Source: Tardiphaga sp.
Lineage (GTDB): Bacteria > Pseudomonadota > Alphaproteobacteria > Rhizobiales > Xanthobacteraceae
Length of the DNA stretch: 52,459 nt
Direction of reading: 5' to 3'
NCBI GenBank assembly: GCA_030147505.1
Contig: JASBVG010000114.1
Span: forward strand, 1-52,459
Positions 1-8,630 of this stretch are shown here, in pieces (the stretch's first letter is position 1; every line of letters begins with the position of its first letter). The notes under the pieces are model-generated. The model saw nothing but the letters and a program-made list of their open reading frames with translations, was not told the DNA's origin and made no database searches. Made by a program: the position numbers and the translations under genes.

Positions 1-141
1 GAAGCTGCCGGCAAGACGAAGCGCGCCGTTGGCGATGCTCTCGACCGCCCCGATATCCGCGCCGAAGGCGATGCGCAGGAAGCCAAGGGCGATCTGCAAA
101 AGGCCAAGGGCGAGGTAAAGGGCGCTATCAACCGCGTCTGA
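1..141 (+). CDS. CsbD-like stress protein, C-terminal part
   Basis: The window opens inside a reading frame of 46 codons that ends in TGA at 139-141. The fragment is rich in Lys, Ala, Gly and Glu and carries the repeated KGD/KGE-type pattern (AKGDLQKAKGEVKGA) typical of CsbD family proteins, small hydrophilic proteins of unknown mechanism induced by general stress in many bacteria. The start lies outside the window. A good intrinsic terminator follows directly. It seems unrelated to the polysaccharide genes that begin downstream. Confidence 0.75.
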   Translation, partial: EAAGKTKRAVGDALDRPDIRAEGDAQEAKGDLQKAKGEVKGAINRV

Positions 142-160
142 CCTTTCTTGATCGTCGAAG

Positions 161-192
161 AGGCGTCGGGCGCTACGCATCCGGCGCCTTTT
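161..192 (+). terminator. Intrinsic terminator after the CsbD-like gene
   Basis: A nine-pair stem (AGGCGTCGG at 161-169 with CCGGCGCCT at 181-189, one T-G pair) closes an 11-base loop and is followed by a short T run. It lies 20 bases after the stop codon of the CsbD-like gene, so it probably ends that transcript. The T run is short, so efficiency is uncertain. Confidence 0.6.
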
Positions 193-245
193 CCTATGCA
201 AACTATGAGAGCAGAACGGGGTGACAGCCCGCCCTGAACGCCCGC

Positions 246-1088
246 CTATAAAGCGGGTATGATCAGATAGTCGCCGTGCAACCGGTCGCTTTCTACCTTT
301 TCAAGCGTGGTTCGCCGTATCATTCCGGCAGCAGTGGTGGTGAATCGATAAAGGCTGATTGGATAGGGGATCGCGGCTTCGACGGCATCCCGGGTGCCGA
401 GCTTCTCCTCAGTGGCCGTCGCGCATTCGAACCATATCACCGGCCGGAACCGGTCCAGCATGCCGCGCAAGCCGCTGAGCACTTCATGTTCGAAGCCTTG
501 GACGTCGATCTTCACCGCATCGATTCGGTCGAGACCTTGGGAGTGGGCCCAGACGTCGCCATTCTCGATGCTAAAGACGCCTATCTTCTTCAGCGGCAAG
601 TCATATTGATTGACGGACGAGAACGTGCCCAGCCCGGCATTCTCCTTCTCGGTCACATAAAAGTCGTGCCGGCCCGCCTCCACACCAAGTCCAAACCGGC
701 AGAGCGTGACATTATCCGCGCCGTTGATATTCATATTGCGCTGAAACTGGTCCCACAGCGCAGCGTTGGGCTCGAAGCTGAACACCCGGTCGAACACCCG
801 AGCGAACCGGATGGCATGCGTACCTACATTCGCTCCGACGTCGAGAATTATACCGTGTCGGTCGATCGGTATTTTCGAAAGGAACAGGTCAATCATCGGC
901 CTTTCATAATGGCCGTAGAGATACATCTGCCGATCGATGAACGAGCGAGTGTTCCCGGAGAAGAATAGGCCGCCATTATCAACAGTGAAATCGAAGGCAC
1001 TGCCGTCCGCGATTCGGTCGGCGATTCTGCGCCAGCCGCGAATGCGATCGGCGCCGCGCAGCGCCCGGACGAGCGCCAGGGGGTTCAT
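246..1088 (-). CDS. FkbM family SAM-dependent methyltransferase
   Basis: A 280-residue protein with the class I methyltransferase fold of the FkbM family. The SAM-binding motif I is ILDVGANVGTHA near residue 81-92, the acidic loop is SFEPNAALW about 20 residues later, and the late family motif is AVKIDVQGFEHEVL near 190-203. FkbM enzymes O-methylate hydroxyls; in polysaccharide loci the target is usually a sugar, which is the inferred role here. It is transcribed against the downstream operon and ends toward the CsbD-like gene. Its ATG start at 1088 fits the family N-terminus. It is one of four FkbM proteins in the window; the four are clearly different sequences. Confidence 0.85.
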   Translation of the reverse strand: MNPLALVRALRGADRIRGWRRIADRIADGSAFDFTVDNGGLFFSGNTRSFIDRQMYLYGHYERPMIDLFLSKIPIDRHGIILDVGANVGTHAIRFARVFDRVFSFEPNAALWDQFQRNMNINGADNVTLCRFGLGVEAGRHDFYVTEKENAGLGTFSSVNQYDLPLKKIGVFSIENGDVWAHSQGLDRIDAVKIDVQGFEHEVLSGLRGMLDRFRPVIWFECATATEEKLGTRDAVEAAIPYPISLYRFTTTAAGMIRRTTLEKVESDRLHGDYLIIPAL

Positions 1089-1214
1089 GCCGCGATCCCG
1101 GCAAAGGGTATCATCGATCGGGCAGCGACGTTGGGGATACTTGCGGAAAGCCGTCGGTGTCTACGCTGCATGGCCAACCCATAGCGCAGCGATGGGGCAA
1201 GGAAAAGACACGCG

Positions 1215-1249
1215 AAAAGGAGCGCCCTATCCGTCGGATCGGACGCTCC
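1215..1249 (-). terminator. Intrinsic terminator of the small secreted protein gene
   Basis: Read on the reverse strand, GGAGCG (1244-1249) pairs with CGCTCC (1219-1224) around a loop that itself contains an ATCCG/CGGAT stem, and the hairpin is followed by TTTT (1215-1218). It lies 19 bases past the stop codon of the reverse gene at 1268-1525. Confidence 0.65.
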
Positions 1250-1267
1250 CTTCCGAGGCGAAGGGCT

Positions 1268-1525
1268 TCAGCGAAGCGCGCGGGTCGACCGTGCGGCGTA
1301 ACGATCGAGGCGCCGGGGCTGCTGGCGTTCAACATAATAGCGGTCATAGCGCTCCAGCCGATCCTGCCGGGCTTGGAAGCGATCAATCCGCGTCATCATC
1401 GCATCAATGCGCGCATTACTGCTGATGGCTTCGCTCGGCGGGCGGTTCTGCGCCTGAGCGGACTGGGTCAGACTGCCCAGCGAAAGGGCGACGACGGTCG
1501 CCGCGACGATGGTCTTGATCTGCAC
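1268..1525 (-). CDS. Small secreted protein of unknown function
   Basis: An 85-residue protein. A GTG start at 1525 is chosen because GGAGAAAG lies seven bases upstream and because it places a signal peptide at the very N-terminus (hydrophobic stretch TIVAATVVALSLGSL, then SAQAQ as likely cleavage site). The longer reading frame up to 1660 has no such support. The mature part of about 60 residues is rich in Arg, Asp, Gln and Tyr (RIDRFQARQDRLERYDRYYV) and probably forms a helix; no family is recognised. It stands alone between a terminator and the divergent asparagine-synthase-like gene, so it may share a promoter region with that operon. Confidence 0.7.
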   Translation of the reverse strand: MQIKTIVAATVVALSLGSLTQSAQAQNRPPSEAISSNARIDAMMTRIDRFQARQDRLERYDRYYVERQQPRRLDRYAARSTRALR

Positions 1526-1682
1526 GGGCTTTCTCCAAGCAACACACGCCCCGCCCGCCCCGTAATGACGTCTGTAGGAGAAATCCGTTCCATGGATCCT
1601 GTCGCCACGTGTTCTTTCCCGACCGGAAGCCGGCGCTAAGAGCCTTCCACCGGCGACCATCAGGCTCTAAGCGAAGCGATCT

Positions 1683-3488
1683 ATGTGCGGGGTCAACGGC
1701 ATATTCGCGTACCGGCCTTCCGCGCCTCTGCCCGATCCGGCGGAGGCCGCGAGGACGCGCGACCATATGGCCGCGCGCGGGCCGGACGGCCTTGGGGAAT
1801 GGTCCTCGAACGACGGGCGTCTGATCCTTGGCCATCGCCGCCTGTCGATCCTCGACCTGTCGGAGCGCGCAAACCAGCCGATGGTGAGCGACGATGGGCG
1901 CTTCGTGATCAGCTATAATGGCGAAATCTACAACACGCCCGAGCTTCGCGCCCAGGTCGAGGCGCAGGGCCGGCATATCCGCACCACATCGGACACCGAA
2001 GTGCTGCTGCACCTGTTCGCGCTCCGGGGCGCCGACATGCTCGGCGCGCTGCGCGGCATGTTCGCCTTCGCGATCTGGGACGATCTGGAACGCAGGCTGT
2101 TCCTGGCGCGCGACCCCTATGGGATCAAGCCGCTCTATGTTTCGGACCGCGCCGGCACCTTCCGTTTCGCCAGCCAGGTCAAGGCGCTGCTGGCGGGCGG
2201 CGCGCTGTCGCGCGACATCGACATGGCGGGGCTGGCGGGCTTCCACATCTGGGGCAGCGTGCCCGACCCCTTCACCCTGTACCGCGATATCGCCGCCCTG
2301 CCGGCCGGCCACTTCCAATGGGTCGATGCGAACGGAACCCAGGCGCCCCGGCCCTACCGCTCGATCGCCGGAATCCTCGCCGCAGCCGCGCGGGACGGCG
2401 TGCCGGAGCAGGAACGTCCGGCCATCATCCGGCGGGCGGTGGCCGACAGCGTCGCGGCGCACCTGCTGGCTGATGTCGAGGTGGGCGTCTTCCTGTCGGC
2501 CGGCATCGACAGCGGCGCGGTACTGGGGCTGATGCGCGACGCGGGCCCCTCCCGGATACGCGCCATCACCCTCCGCTACGACGAGTTCGCCGGCACGCCC
2601 CACGACGAGGCGCCGCTCGCCGCCGAGCTCGCCCGGCATTATGGGGCGGAGCATATCGTCCGAACCGTGACCGAACGGGAGTTTCGCGACGACCTCCCCG
2701 CCTTTCTCGACGCGATGGACCAGCCGTCGATCGACGGGCTCAACACCTGGTTCGTCGCCAAGGCCGCGCGCGAAGCGGGGCTGAAGGTGGCGCTGTCCGG
2801 CTTGGGCGGGGACGAATTGCTGGCCGGCTATCCGGGCTTCCGGCAGATTCCCCGTCTGGTTTCGGCGCTGTGTCTCCCGGCCGCGATCCCGGGGGCCGGC
2901 GTGGCCACCCGCGCCGTGATGCGTGCCCTCGGCCTCGCCGGCCGTCGGCCGAAGATGCCGGGGCTGCTCGAATATGGTGGCAGCTATCCCGGCGCCTATC
3001 TGCTGCGGCGCGCGCTGCACCTGCCCGATGAACTCGGCGCGATCATGGGCAGGGAACCGGCGCGCGAGGGGCTCGACAGGCTCGCGCCGCTGCTGCGGCT
3101 GCAGGCGGACCTGATCCCCGATCCGGGCAGCGCGACGGGGCGCATCGCCTGCCTGGAAAGCAGCAATTATATGCGCTTCCAGCTGCTGCGCGATGCCGAC
3201 TGGGCGGCGATGGCGCACGGCATCGAACTTCGGACCCCGCTGGTCGACTCGACTCTGCTCGCCGCCGTCGCGCCCGTCACCCCCCATCTCGGCGCCGGGA
3301 CCGGCAAGGCTGCGCTGGCGGCGGCGCCCTCCACGCCGCTGCCACGGCCGATTGTCGAGAAGCGCAAGACCGGGTTCGGCATCCCCACCGGCCGCTGGCT
3401 GGCCACCGCGCAGACCGGCCCCGGCCAGCAGGATGGCCTCGCCTCCCGCCGGTGGAGCCGCCGGGTGTTGGACCATGCGCTGACATGA
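1683..3488 (+). CDS. Asparagine synthase-like glutamine amidotransferase
   Basis: A 601-residue two-domain enzyme. Cys2 is the N-terminal nucleophile of a class II glutaminase domain (about 1-200; GHRRLSILD at 50-58, SYNGEIYN at 77-84, RDPYGIKPL at 143-151). The second domain has the ATP-pyrophosphatase loop LSAGIDSG at 271-278 and SGLGGDE. AsnB-type enzymes move glutamine-derived ammonia to an adenylated carboxylate. Members embedded in polysaccharide clusters are thought to amidate a sugar acid or act on a glycan precursor, but the substrate here is unknown. It is the first gene of the long forward operon and its stop overlaps the next start by four bases. No strong ribosome binding site is visible. 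Confidence 0.9.
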   Translation: MCGVNGIFAYRPSAPLPDPAEAARTRDHMAARGPDGLGEWSSNDGRLILGHRRLSILDLSERANQPMVSDDGRFVISYNGEIYNTPELRAQVEAQGRHIRTTSDTEVLLHLFALRGADMLGALRGMFAFAIWDDLERRLFLARDPYGIKPLYVSDRAGTFRFASQVKALLAGGALSRDIDMAGLAGFHIWGSVPDPFTLYRDIAALPAGHFQWVDANGTQAPRPYRSIAGILAAAARDGVPEQERPAIIRRAVADSVAAHLLADVEVGVFLSAGIDSGAVLGLMRDAGPSRIRAITLRYDEFAGTPHDEAPLAAELARHYGAEHIVRTVTEREFRDDLPAFLDAMDQPSIDGLNTWFVAKAAREAGLKVALSGLGGDELLAGYPGFRQIPRLVSALCLPAAIPGAGVATRAVMRALGLAGRRPKMPGLLEYGGSYPGAYLLRRALHLPDELGAIMGREPAREGLDRLAPLLRLQADLIPDPGSATGRIACLESSNYMRFQLLRDADWAAMAHGIELRTPLVDSTLLAAVAPVTPHLGAGTGKAALAAAPSTPLPRPIVEKRKTGFGIPTGRWLATAQTGPGQQDGLASRRWSRRVLDHALT

Positions 3489-4681
3489 CGGCCGCGCACG
3501 ACCCGGCCGGGCGCGCCGAACCGCGCCTGCGCATCGCCCATAATGTCAGCGCCCTCGCCCAGGAGGCGTCGGGCCCGTCCTATTCGGTGGTGCGCCTGTG
3601 CGAGAGCCTGCGCGCGGCGGATCATGCGGTGACCCTGCTGACCCTCGACTGGGAACCCGGCACGGTGCTCCCCCCATTCGCACGCAGCTTCCCGCTTGCC
3701 ATGGGCCCGCGCCGCCTGGGCCGTTCGCCCGAGATGCACGGCTGGCTGCGGGCCGAGGCGCGGCTCGGGAAGCTCGACCTGATCCACACCCATGGGTTGT
3801 GGATGATGACCAATGTCTATCCGGGCTGGGTGGCGCGGCGTTCGGGGGTGCCGCTGGTGATATCGCCGCGCGGAACCTTCACCGAATATGCCTTCGCCTC
3901 GGGGTCCCGGATCAAGAAGGCGTTCTGGCCGCTCGTCCAGCGGCCAGCGATCGCGGACGCCACCTGCTTCCACGCGACCAGCGAGCAGGAATATGAGGAT
4001 ATCCGCCGCCTGGGCTTCCGCCAGCCGGTAGCGGTGATCCCCAATGGCATCGACCTGCCCCCGCCCGGCAAGCGGAAACGCGGCACCCGGCGCGAATTGC
4101 TGTTCCTGGCGCGCATCCATCCCAACAAGGGTCTCGATATTCTGCTGCCCGCCTGGGCTTCGCTGGAAGCGCGCTTCCCCGAATGGGATTTGCGGATCGT
4201 GGGAACCGATGCGGGCTATCATGGCGTCTCGGGCTATCTCGACGAGATGCGCGAATTGGCACGGCGATTGGGTATCAGCCGGATACGGTTCGACGGCGCG
4301 CTCTATGGCGACGACAAGGTCCGCGCCTATCGCGAGGCCGATCTCTACGTGCTGCCCAGCTATTCCGAGAATTTCGGCATGACGGTTGCCGAAGCGCTTG
4401 CGCAGGAAGTACCTGCCGTCGTCACCAGGGGAGCGCCCTGGCAGGGGCTGGAACCGGCGGGCGCGGGCTGGTGGGTCGACGCCGACGAAGAGGCGCTGGC
4501 GGAAGGCCTCGAACAGGCTATGGCTTGCGATCGCGGGGTTTTGGACGAGCGGGGACGCAGGGGACGGGAATGGATGGAACGCGAGTTCGACTGGCGGCGG
4601 ATCGCCACCGACATGGGGGCGACCTATCAATGGCTGCGCGATCCTGCCCTGCCGAAACCCGCCGTGGTGCGATGCGACTGA
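3485..4681 (+). CDS. Glycosyltransferase family 4
   Basis: A 398-residue GT-B fold transferase. The start is the ATG at 3485, overlapping the stop of the previous gene (ATGA), because homologous sequence begins just after it (RIAHNVSALAQEASGPSYS). The N-terminal half contains HTHGLWM and the acceptor-side PSYS motif; the C-terminal half has the nucleotide-sugar part with FLARIHPNKGLDIL and the E-x7-E region SYSENFGMTVAEALAQEVP. GT4 enzymes are retaining transferases acting at the cytoplasmic face of the inner membrane; donor and acceptor cannot be told. It is translationally coupled to the amidotransferase upstream. Confidence 0.9.
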   Translation: MTAAHDPAGRAEPRLRIAHNVSALAQEASGPSYSVVRLCESLRAADHAVTLLTLDWEPGTVLPPFARSFPLAMGPRRLGRSPEMHGWLRAEARLGKLDLIHTHGLWMMTNVYPGWVARRSGVPLVISPRGTFTEYAFASGSRIKKAFWPLVQRPAIADATCFHATSEQEYEDIRRLGFRQPVAVIPNGIDLPPPGKRKRGTRRELLFLARIHPNKGLDILLPAWASLEARFPEWDLRIVGTDAGYHGVSGYLDEMRELARRLGISRIRFDGALYGDDKVRAYREADLYVLPSYSENFGMTVAEALAQEVPAVVTRGAPWQGLEPAGAGWWVDADEEALAEGLEQAMACDRGVLDERGRRGREWMEREFDWRRIATDMGATYQWLRDPALPKPAVVRCD

Positions 4682-4697
4682 AACGGGAGACGATCGC

Positions 4698-5393
4698 ATG
4701 AGCTGGCGCACCAACCCCCTGATGCTCGCCGCCCGCAATGTCGCGCGCGCGCTGAAGCTCACCGATCTGATCGCCGCGATCGGCGCCGGGCGCGGCTATG
4801 AGGAACGCTATGACCGGCTGTTCTCCAACGCCCTGAGGCAGGGGGACTGCGTCTGGGATATCGGCGCCAATATCGGCTATTATTCGTCGATCTTCGCCGA
4901 TCGCGTCGGCAGGGACGGATCGGTCCATGCTTTCGAGCCCAGCCCGGCCAATTTCGCGCGGCTGCGCGCGGCGATTGCCGGCCGCGCCCATATCCATGCC
5001 CGGCAACTGGCGCTGGGCGACGCCCCCGCGTCGCTGCCCTTCGAACAGGGCAGCGACGATCTCGGCGCCACCAGCCGCATCGTCGCGGACGCCGGGGAGA
5101 CGGCGCTGCTGGTTCCAGTCCAGCGCGGCGACACGCTCGTCGCTGAGGGCGAGCTGCCCCAGCCCAATGCGATCAAGGTCGACGTCGAGGGGTTCGAGCC
5201 CGAGGTGTTCGCCGGCCTCGGCGACATCCTCACCTCCCCCGCGCTGCGCCTCGTCGGCGTGGAGGTGCATTTCCGGCTGCTCAACGAACGCGGGCATCCC
5301 GATGGCGCAGCACAGATCGAGAAGCTCCTCACCGCCAGCGGCCTCGACGTGAGCTGGCCCGACTTCAGCCATATCGTCGCGATCCGGCGCTGA
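4698..5393 (+). CDS. FkbM family SAM-dependent methyltransferase
   Basis: A 231-residue protein starting at ATG 4698, 16 bases after the preceding stop; a longer in-frame extension overlaps the previous gene and is not family-like. Motif I is VWDIGANIGYYSS, the acidic loop is HAFEPSPANF, and the C-terminal motif is AIKVDVEGFEPEVF. The likely role is O-methylation of a sugar in the repeat unit. The next gene begins one base after its stop, so they are almost certainly co-transcribed. Confidence 0.87.
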   Translation: MSWRTNPLMLAARNVARALKLTDLIAAIGAGRGYEERYDRLFSNALRQGDCVWDIGANIGYYSSIFADRVGRDGSVHAFEPSPANFARLRAAIAGRAHIHARQLALGDAPASLPFEQGSDDLGATSRIVADAGETALLVPVQRGDTLVAEGELPQPNAIKVDVEGFEPEVFAGLGDILTSPALRLVGVEVHFRLLNERGHPDGAAQIEKLLTASGLDVSWPDFSHIVAIRR

Positions 5394-5394
5394 C

Positions 5395-6180
5395 ATGCCG
5401 ACCGTCGTGCCCGGCACCGACATCCGTACCTCGCGGATCGGATTCGGGACGGCCTCGCTGCATCACCTGTTCAGCCGTCGGCACCGCCTCGCGCTGCTGG
5501 ACGAGGCGCTGTCGGGCGGGATCACCCATTTCGACACCTCGCCCTTTTACGGCTTCGGGCTGGCCGAACAGGACCTCGGCGCCTTTCTGCAAGGCCGCAG
5601 GGACAGGGTCACCTTGGCGACCAAGATCGGGCTCTATCCGCTTGGCCCGGCGGCGGGCAGCGCCGCGGGGGTGTGGGCCAGGAAGGCGGGCGGGCGGATC
5701 GTCCCTGCGCTGTCCCACCCCGTTGGTGACTGGTCCCCGGCCCGCGCGCGTCGTTCGCTCGACCACAGCCTCAGGCGGTTGCGGACCGACCATGTCGATC
5801 TCCTGCTGGTCCACGAGCCGCCCGCCTCGCTTATCGGCGATAGCAGCCTCCACGACTGGCTGGAGGGCGAGCGGCGCGCGGGGCGGATTCGCGCCCATGG
5901 CATCGCCGGGACGGCGGACCGCTGCGCGCCCTTGGTCGCGGCGGGCGATCCGCTCGCGCGGATGGTTCAGACCGCCGACCGGCTCGACCGCCGCGATGCC
6001 GATTTTCTTACCGATGCCGGCCGCGACCTGCAGATCACCTATGGCTATCTGAAGGCGATGATCGACGGCGATGCGGAGCGGACCTTGCGCGCCGCGCTCG
6101 ACCGCAACGCGCAAGGTATCGTGCTGGTCTCGACCCGCAGCCGGGAGCGCCTGCGATCGCTGGCCCGGATCGCTGCATGA
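5395..6180 (+). CDS. Aldo/keto reductase family oxidoreductase
   Basis: A 261-residue TIM-barrel NADP-dependent oxidoreductase. The start of the family signature is GFGTASLHHL; the catalytic Asp and Tyr lie in FDTSPFYGFGLAEQDLG, the Lys in LATKIG, and the His in LLLVHEPP. It begins one base after the previous stop and overlaps the following GMC oxidoreductase by four bases. Being paired with another redox enzyme inside a glycan operon suggests the two act on the same sugar or side group, but no substrate can be assigned. Confidence 0.85.
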   Translation: MPTVVPGTDIRTSRIGFGTASLHHLFSRRHRLALLDEALSGGITHFDTSPFYGFGLAEQDLGAFLQGRRDRVTLATKIGLYPLGPAAGSAAGVWARKAGGRIVPALSHPVGDWSPARARRSLDHSLRRLRTDHVDLLLVHEPPASLIGDSSLHDWLEGERRAGRIRAHGIAGTADRCAPLVAAGDPLARMVQTADRLDRRDADFLTDAGRDLQITYGYLKAMIDGDAERTLRAALDRNAQGIVLVSTRSRERLRSLARIAA

Positions 6181-7736
6181 GTCCCGCCGACGTCGAGGCC
6201 GACATCTGCATGATCGGTGCTGGGGCCGCTGGCTGCTTCCTAGCCCATGCGATTTCCCGGTCGGGACTCCGCACCATCATCGTCGAAGCCGGCGGCCGGA
6301 CCACCGCCAGCGCCGCCGAGATCGGACTGGAGAGCGCCTTCGCCCACGCCGTCTATTCCGGCGCCACCGAGGGCCGTTTCTTCGGGCTGGGCGGCACGAC
6401 CGCGCATTGGGGCGGGTTGCTCGCGCCCCATGGCGACCGCGACCTCGGAGGCGGCGACACACAGGGCGCGGCATGGCAGCACATCGTCGATACCGTCGGC
6501 GCCGAAAGCCGGCAGGTGCTCGAAACGCTCGGCTATCGCGGCGGAGATGATTTCGCCGAGCGGGCCGGGGCGATCGGCGATGATATGGTGCAGACGCTGC
6601 GCGAGGCCGGCATCGCCACTTTGGCGGCGCTGCACCTCCCCTTCCGCCGGAAGAATCTGCGCGGCCTGCTCGACACGGCGATGAAGGCGCCGACCGCCCC
6701 CCACCTCGTCACTGATGCGACCGTGATCGGATGGGAACATGTCGACGTAAAGTCCTGCACGATCAAAGGAATCCGTGTCCGCGCATCCGACGGCAGCGAA
6801 GCCGTCATCCGCGCCCGGCGCTTCGTCGTCGCCGCCGGCGCGCTCGAATCGGCGCGGCTGCTGCTCGAGCTGCGCGACGGCCAGGCCGGCGCGCTCATCC
6901 CGGCGACGGCGCTGATCGGCCAAGGCCTCTCCGATCATCTGTCGCTGCCGATCGCCGATGTCGCCGAGCGCGATCGCGCCCTCGCCGCGCGGATGTTCGG
7001 CCCGCGCTTCGATGGCGCGTGGATGCGGACCTTCCGGCTGATGGCCGGGGGCACGCCGCGCAGCTTCGCCCATTTCACCTTCGCGATGGAGGGCGCTGGC
7101 TTCCAGCTGGCAAGAAAGGCGCTGCAGGCGCTGCAGCGCCGCTCCTGGCCCGCCATCGGCACCGGCGAAGCGAGCCGCGCGGCAGCCGACCTGACCCGCA
7201 TCGCCTGGGCGCGTTTCGCCCGGCAGCGCCTCCACCTCCCCCCCGGCGCGCCGGTGCATCTGCAGCTCGACATCGAGCAGGCGCCGACGGCGACAAACCA
7301 GCTCGGCTTCGGCGAGAGGCGGGACATCCTCGGCCGCCGTATCCCCATCATCGACTGGCGGATCAGCGACGATGATCTCGCACAGGCCGAACGGACGGCC
7401 GCGCGCTACCTGCAATGCTGGCAGGCAGCGGGCCCCAGTCTCCCCGTCCTCCTGCCCCGCCTCTTGTCCACCGCCACGGCCAAGCCGCACGACGCCTATC
7501 ATCCGGCCGGGCTGACCCGGCTGGGCGCCGACCCCGCCGCTGTGGTCGACTTCGGACTGAAGGTCCACGGGCTCGACAATCTGTTCCTAGTGAGCACCGG
7601 CGTGCTGCCCAGCCCCGGCACCGCCAACCCCACTTTCACGATGCTGTGCCTGGCAAATCGGTTGGCACGAACGCTCGCCGATGCGAAGGATGCGCCCATG
7701 GGGGACGACGATCAGGCGGCGAAGGGGGAATCGTGA
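6177..7736 (+). CDS. GMC-type FAD-dependent oxidoreductase
   Basis: A 519-residue flavoprotein. The FAD dinucleotide-binding loop CMIGAGAAGCF is at about 11-21, with IVEAGG ending the second strand. A middle motif LGGTTAHWGG is typical of GMC proteins, and the C-terminal domain has HPAGLTRLGADP and NLFLVSTGVLPSPGTANPT, the active-site and FAD-binding end of the family. GMC enzymes oxidise alcohols, often sugars. It is flanked by four-base overlaps on both sides (ATGA upstream, GTGA downstream). A role in oxidising a sugar or an aglycone intermediate in this pathway is inference. Confidence 0.87.
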   Translation: MSPADVEADICMIGAGAAGCFLAHAISRSGLRTIIVEAGGRTTASAAEIGLESAFAHAVYSGATEGRFFGLGGTTAHWGGLLAPHGDRDLGGGDTQGAAWQHIVDTVGAESRQVLETLGYRGGDDFAERAGAIGDDMVQTLREAGIATLAALHLPFRRKNLRGLLDTAMKAPTAPHLVTDATVIGWEHVDVKSCTIKGIRVRASDGSEAVIRARRFVVAAGALESARLLLELRDGQAGALIPATALIGQGLSDHLSLPIADVAERDRALAARMFGPRFDGAWMRTFRLMAGGTPRSFAHFTFAMEGAGFQLARKALQALQRRSWPAIGTGEASRAAADLTRIAWARFARQRLHLPPGAPVHLQLDIEQAPTATNQLGFGERRDILGRRIPIIDWRISDDDLAQAERTAARYLQCWQAAGPSLPVLLPRLLSTATAKPHDAYHPAGLTRLGADPAAVVDFGLKVHGLDNLFLVSTGVLPSPGTANPTFTMLCLANRLARTLADAKDAPMGDDDQAAKGES

Positions 7737-8620
7737 CCGAGACGCGCTGGGTTCCCGGCCGCGCGCCCGTCGCGGTGGTGATGATCACGCTCAACGAAGC
7801 GCATAATCTGGAGGCCGTCGCCGAGAATCTGCGCGGCTGGGCGCAGGAGGTGTTCATCGTCGACAGCCACAGCCGGGACGCGACGGTCGACATCGCGCTG
7901 CGTCACGGCATCACTTTGATCCAGCGCCGCTTCCGCGGCTTCGGCGACCAATGGGGCTTCGCGCTCCAACGGCTGCCGGTCACCGCGCCCTATACGATGA
8001 AGCTCGATCCCGACGAGCGTCTGTCCGATGCGCTAAAGGACGCGATCGTCGCGGCGACCGCGCGGGGCGGCTGGGACGGGCTGAGCGTCCAGCGGCGCTG
8101 GTGGTTCATGAGCCGCCCGCTGCCGATCCGGGAGACCATATTGCGCGTCTGGGTCACCGGTGCGTGCCGCTTCTCCGACGTCGCGGTCAACGAGCATCCG
8201 ATCGTCGAGGGCCGCATCGAGACGGTGAACGCCGATCTGGAGCATCTCGACAGCCCCGATCTCGATCACTGGTTCGAGAAGCAGAACCGCTATTCCACGG
8301 CCGAGGCGATCTCGTCCCATACCGGCGGCAGCATGGCGACGCCGCCCAAGCTGTTCGGCAACCGGCTGGAACGGCGCATGTGGCTGAAGACGCTGCTGCG
8401 CCGCCTGCCGCTGCATCACCATTTGCTGTTCCTCTACTACTGGCTATGGAAGGGAACGTGGCGCGCGGGACGGGTGGGATATATCAGCGCACGGCTGTGG
8501 TCCGACGTCTGGCGGATCCGCGCCTACAAGCGCTACGAACTCGAATTGACGGGTGTCTTGCCGCACAAGCGCGTCTATGGGCCGGGCACGCCCGATGCCC
8601 GGGTCGCACAATATGAGTAG
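7733..8620 (+). CDS. Glycosyltransferase family 2
   Basis: A 295-residue GT-A fold enzyme. The GTG at 7733 is chosen as start: it overlaps the stop of the previous gene (GTGA) and is preceded by AAGGGGGAA. The N-terminus shows VAVVMITLNEAHNLEAV, then FIVDSHSRDATVDIA and the metal-binding KLDPDERL. The C-terminal part has a short hydrophobic stretch (HHHLLFLYYWLWKG) that may sit on the membrane, as in the WaaE/KdtX-like branch of GT2. It likely adds one sugar of the repeat unit or core from a nucleotide donor. Confidence 0.88.
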   Translation: MTETRWVPGRAPVAVVMITLNEAHNLEAVAENLRGWAQEVFIVDSHSRDATVDIALRHGITLIQRRFRGFGDQWGFALQRLPVTAPYTMKLDPDERLSDALKDAIVAATARGGWDGLSVQRRWWFMSRPLPIRETILRVWVTGACRFSDVAVNEHPIVEGRIETVNADLEHLDSPDLDHWFEKQNRYSTAEAISSHTGGSMATPPKLFGNRLERRMWLKTLLRRLPLHHHLLFLYYWLWKGTWRAGRVGYISARLWSDVWRIRAYKRYELELTGVLPHKRVYGPGTPDARVAQYE

Positions 8621-8630
8621 GGACGACCCG

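Noticed and set aside
246..262. CCCGC-GCGGG hairpin at the end of the first FkbM gene as terminator
   Set aside because: The stem is only five pairs, lies mostly inside the coding end, and no T run follows on the reverse strand.
1416..3476. Long reverse open frame of 686 codons
   Set aside because: It lies antisense to the asparagine-synthase-like gene, is rich in Arg, Gly and Gln without any domain, and is an effect of high GC.
3167..4762. Long reverse open frame of 531 codons
   Set aside because: Antisense to the GT4 gene at 3485 and the end of the amidotransferase gene; no recognisable motifs, and the forward genes are unambiguous.
6240..7568. Reverse open frame of 442 codons
   Set aside because: Antisense to the GMC oxidoreductase, which has clear FAD and C-terminal motifs.
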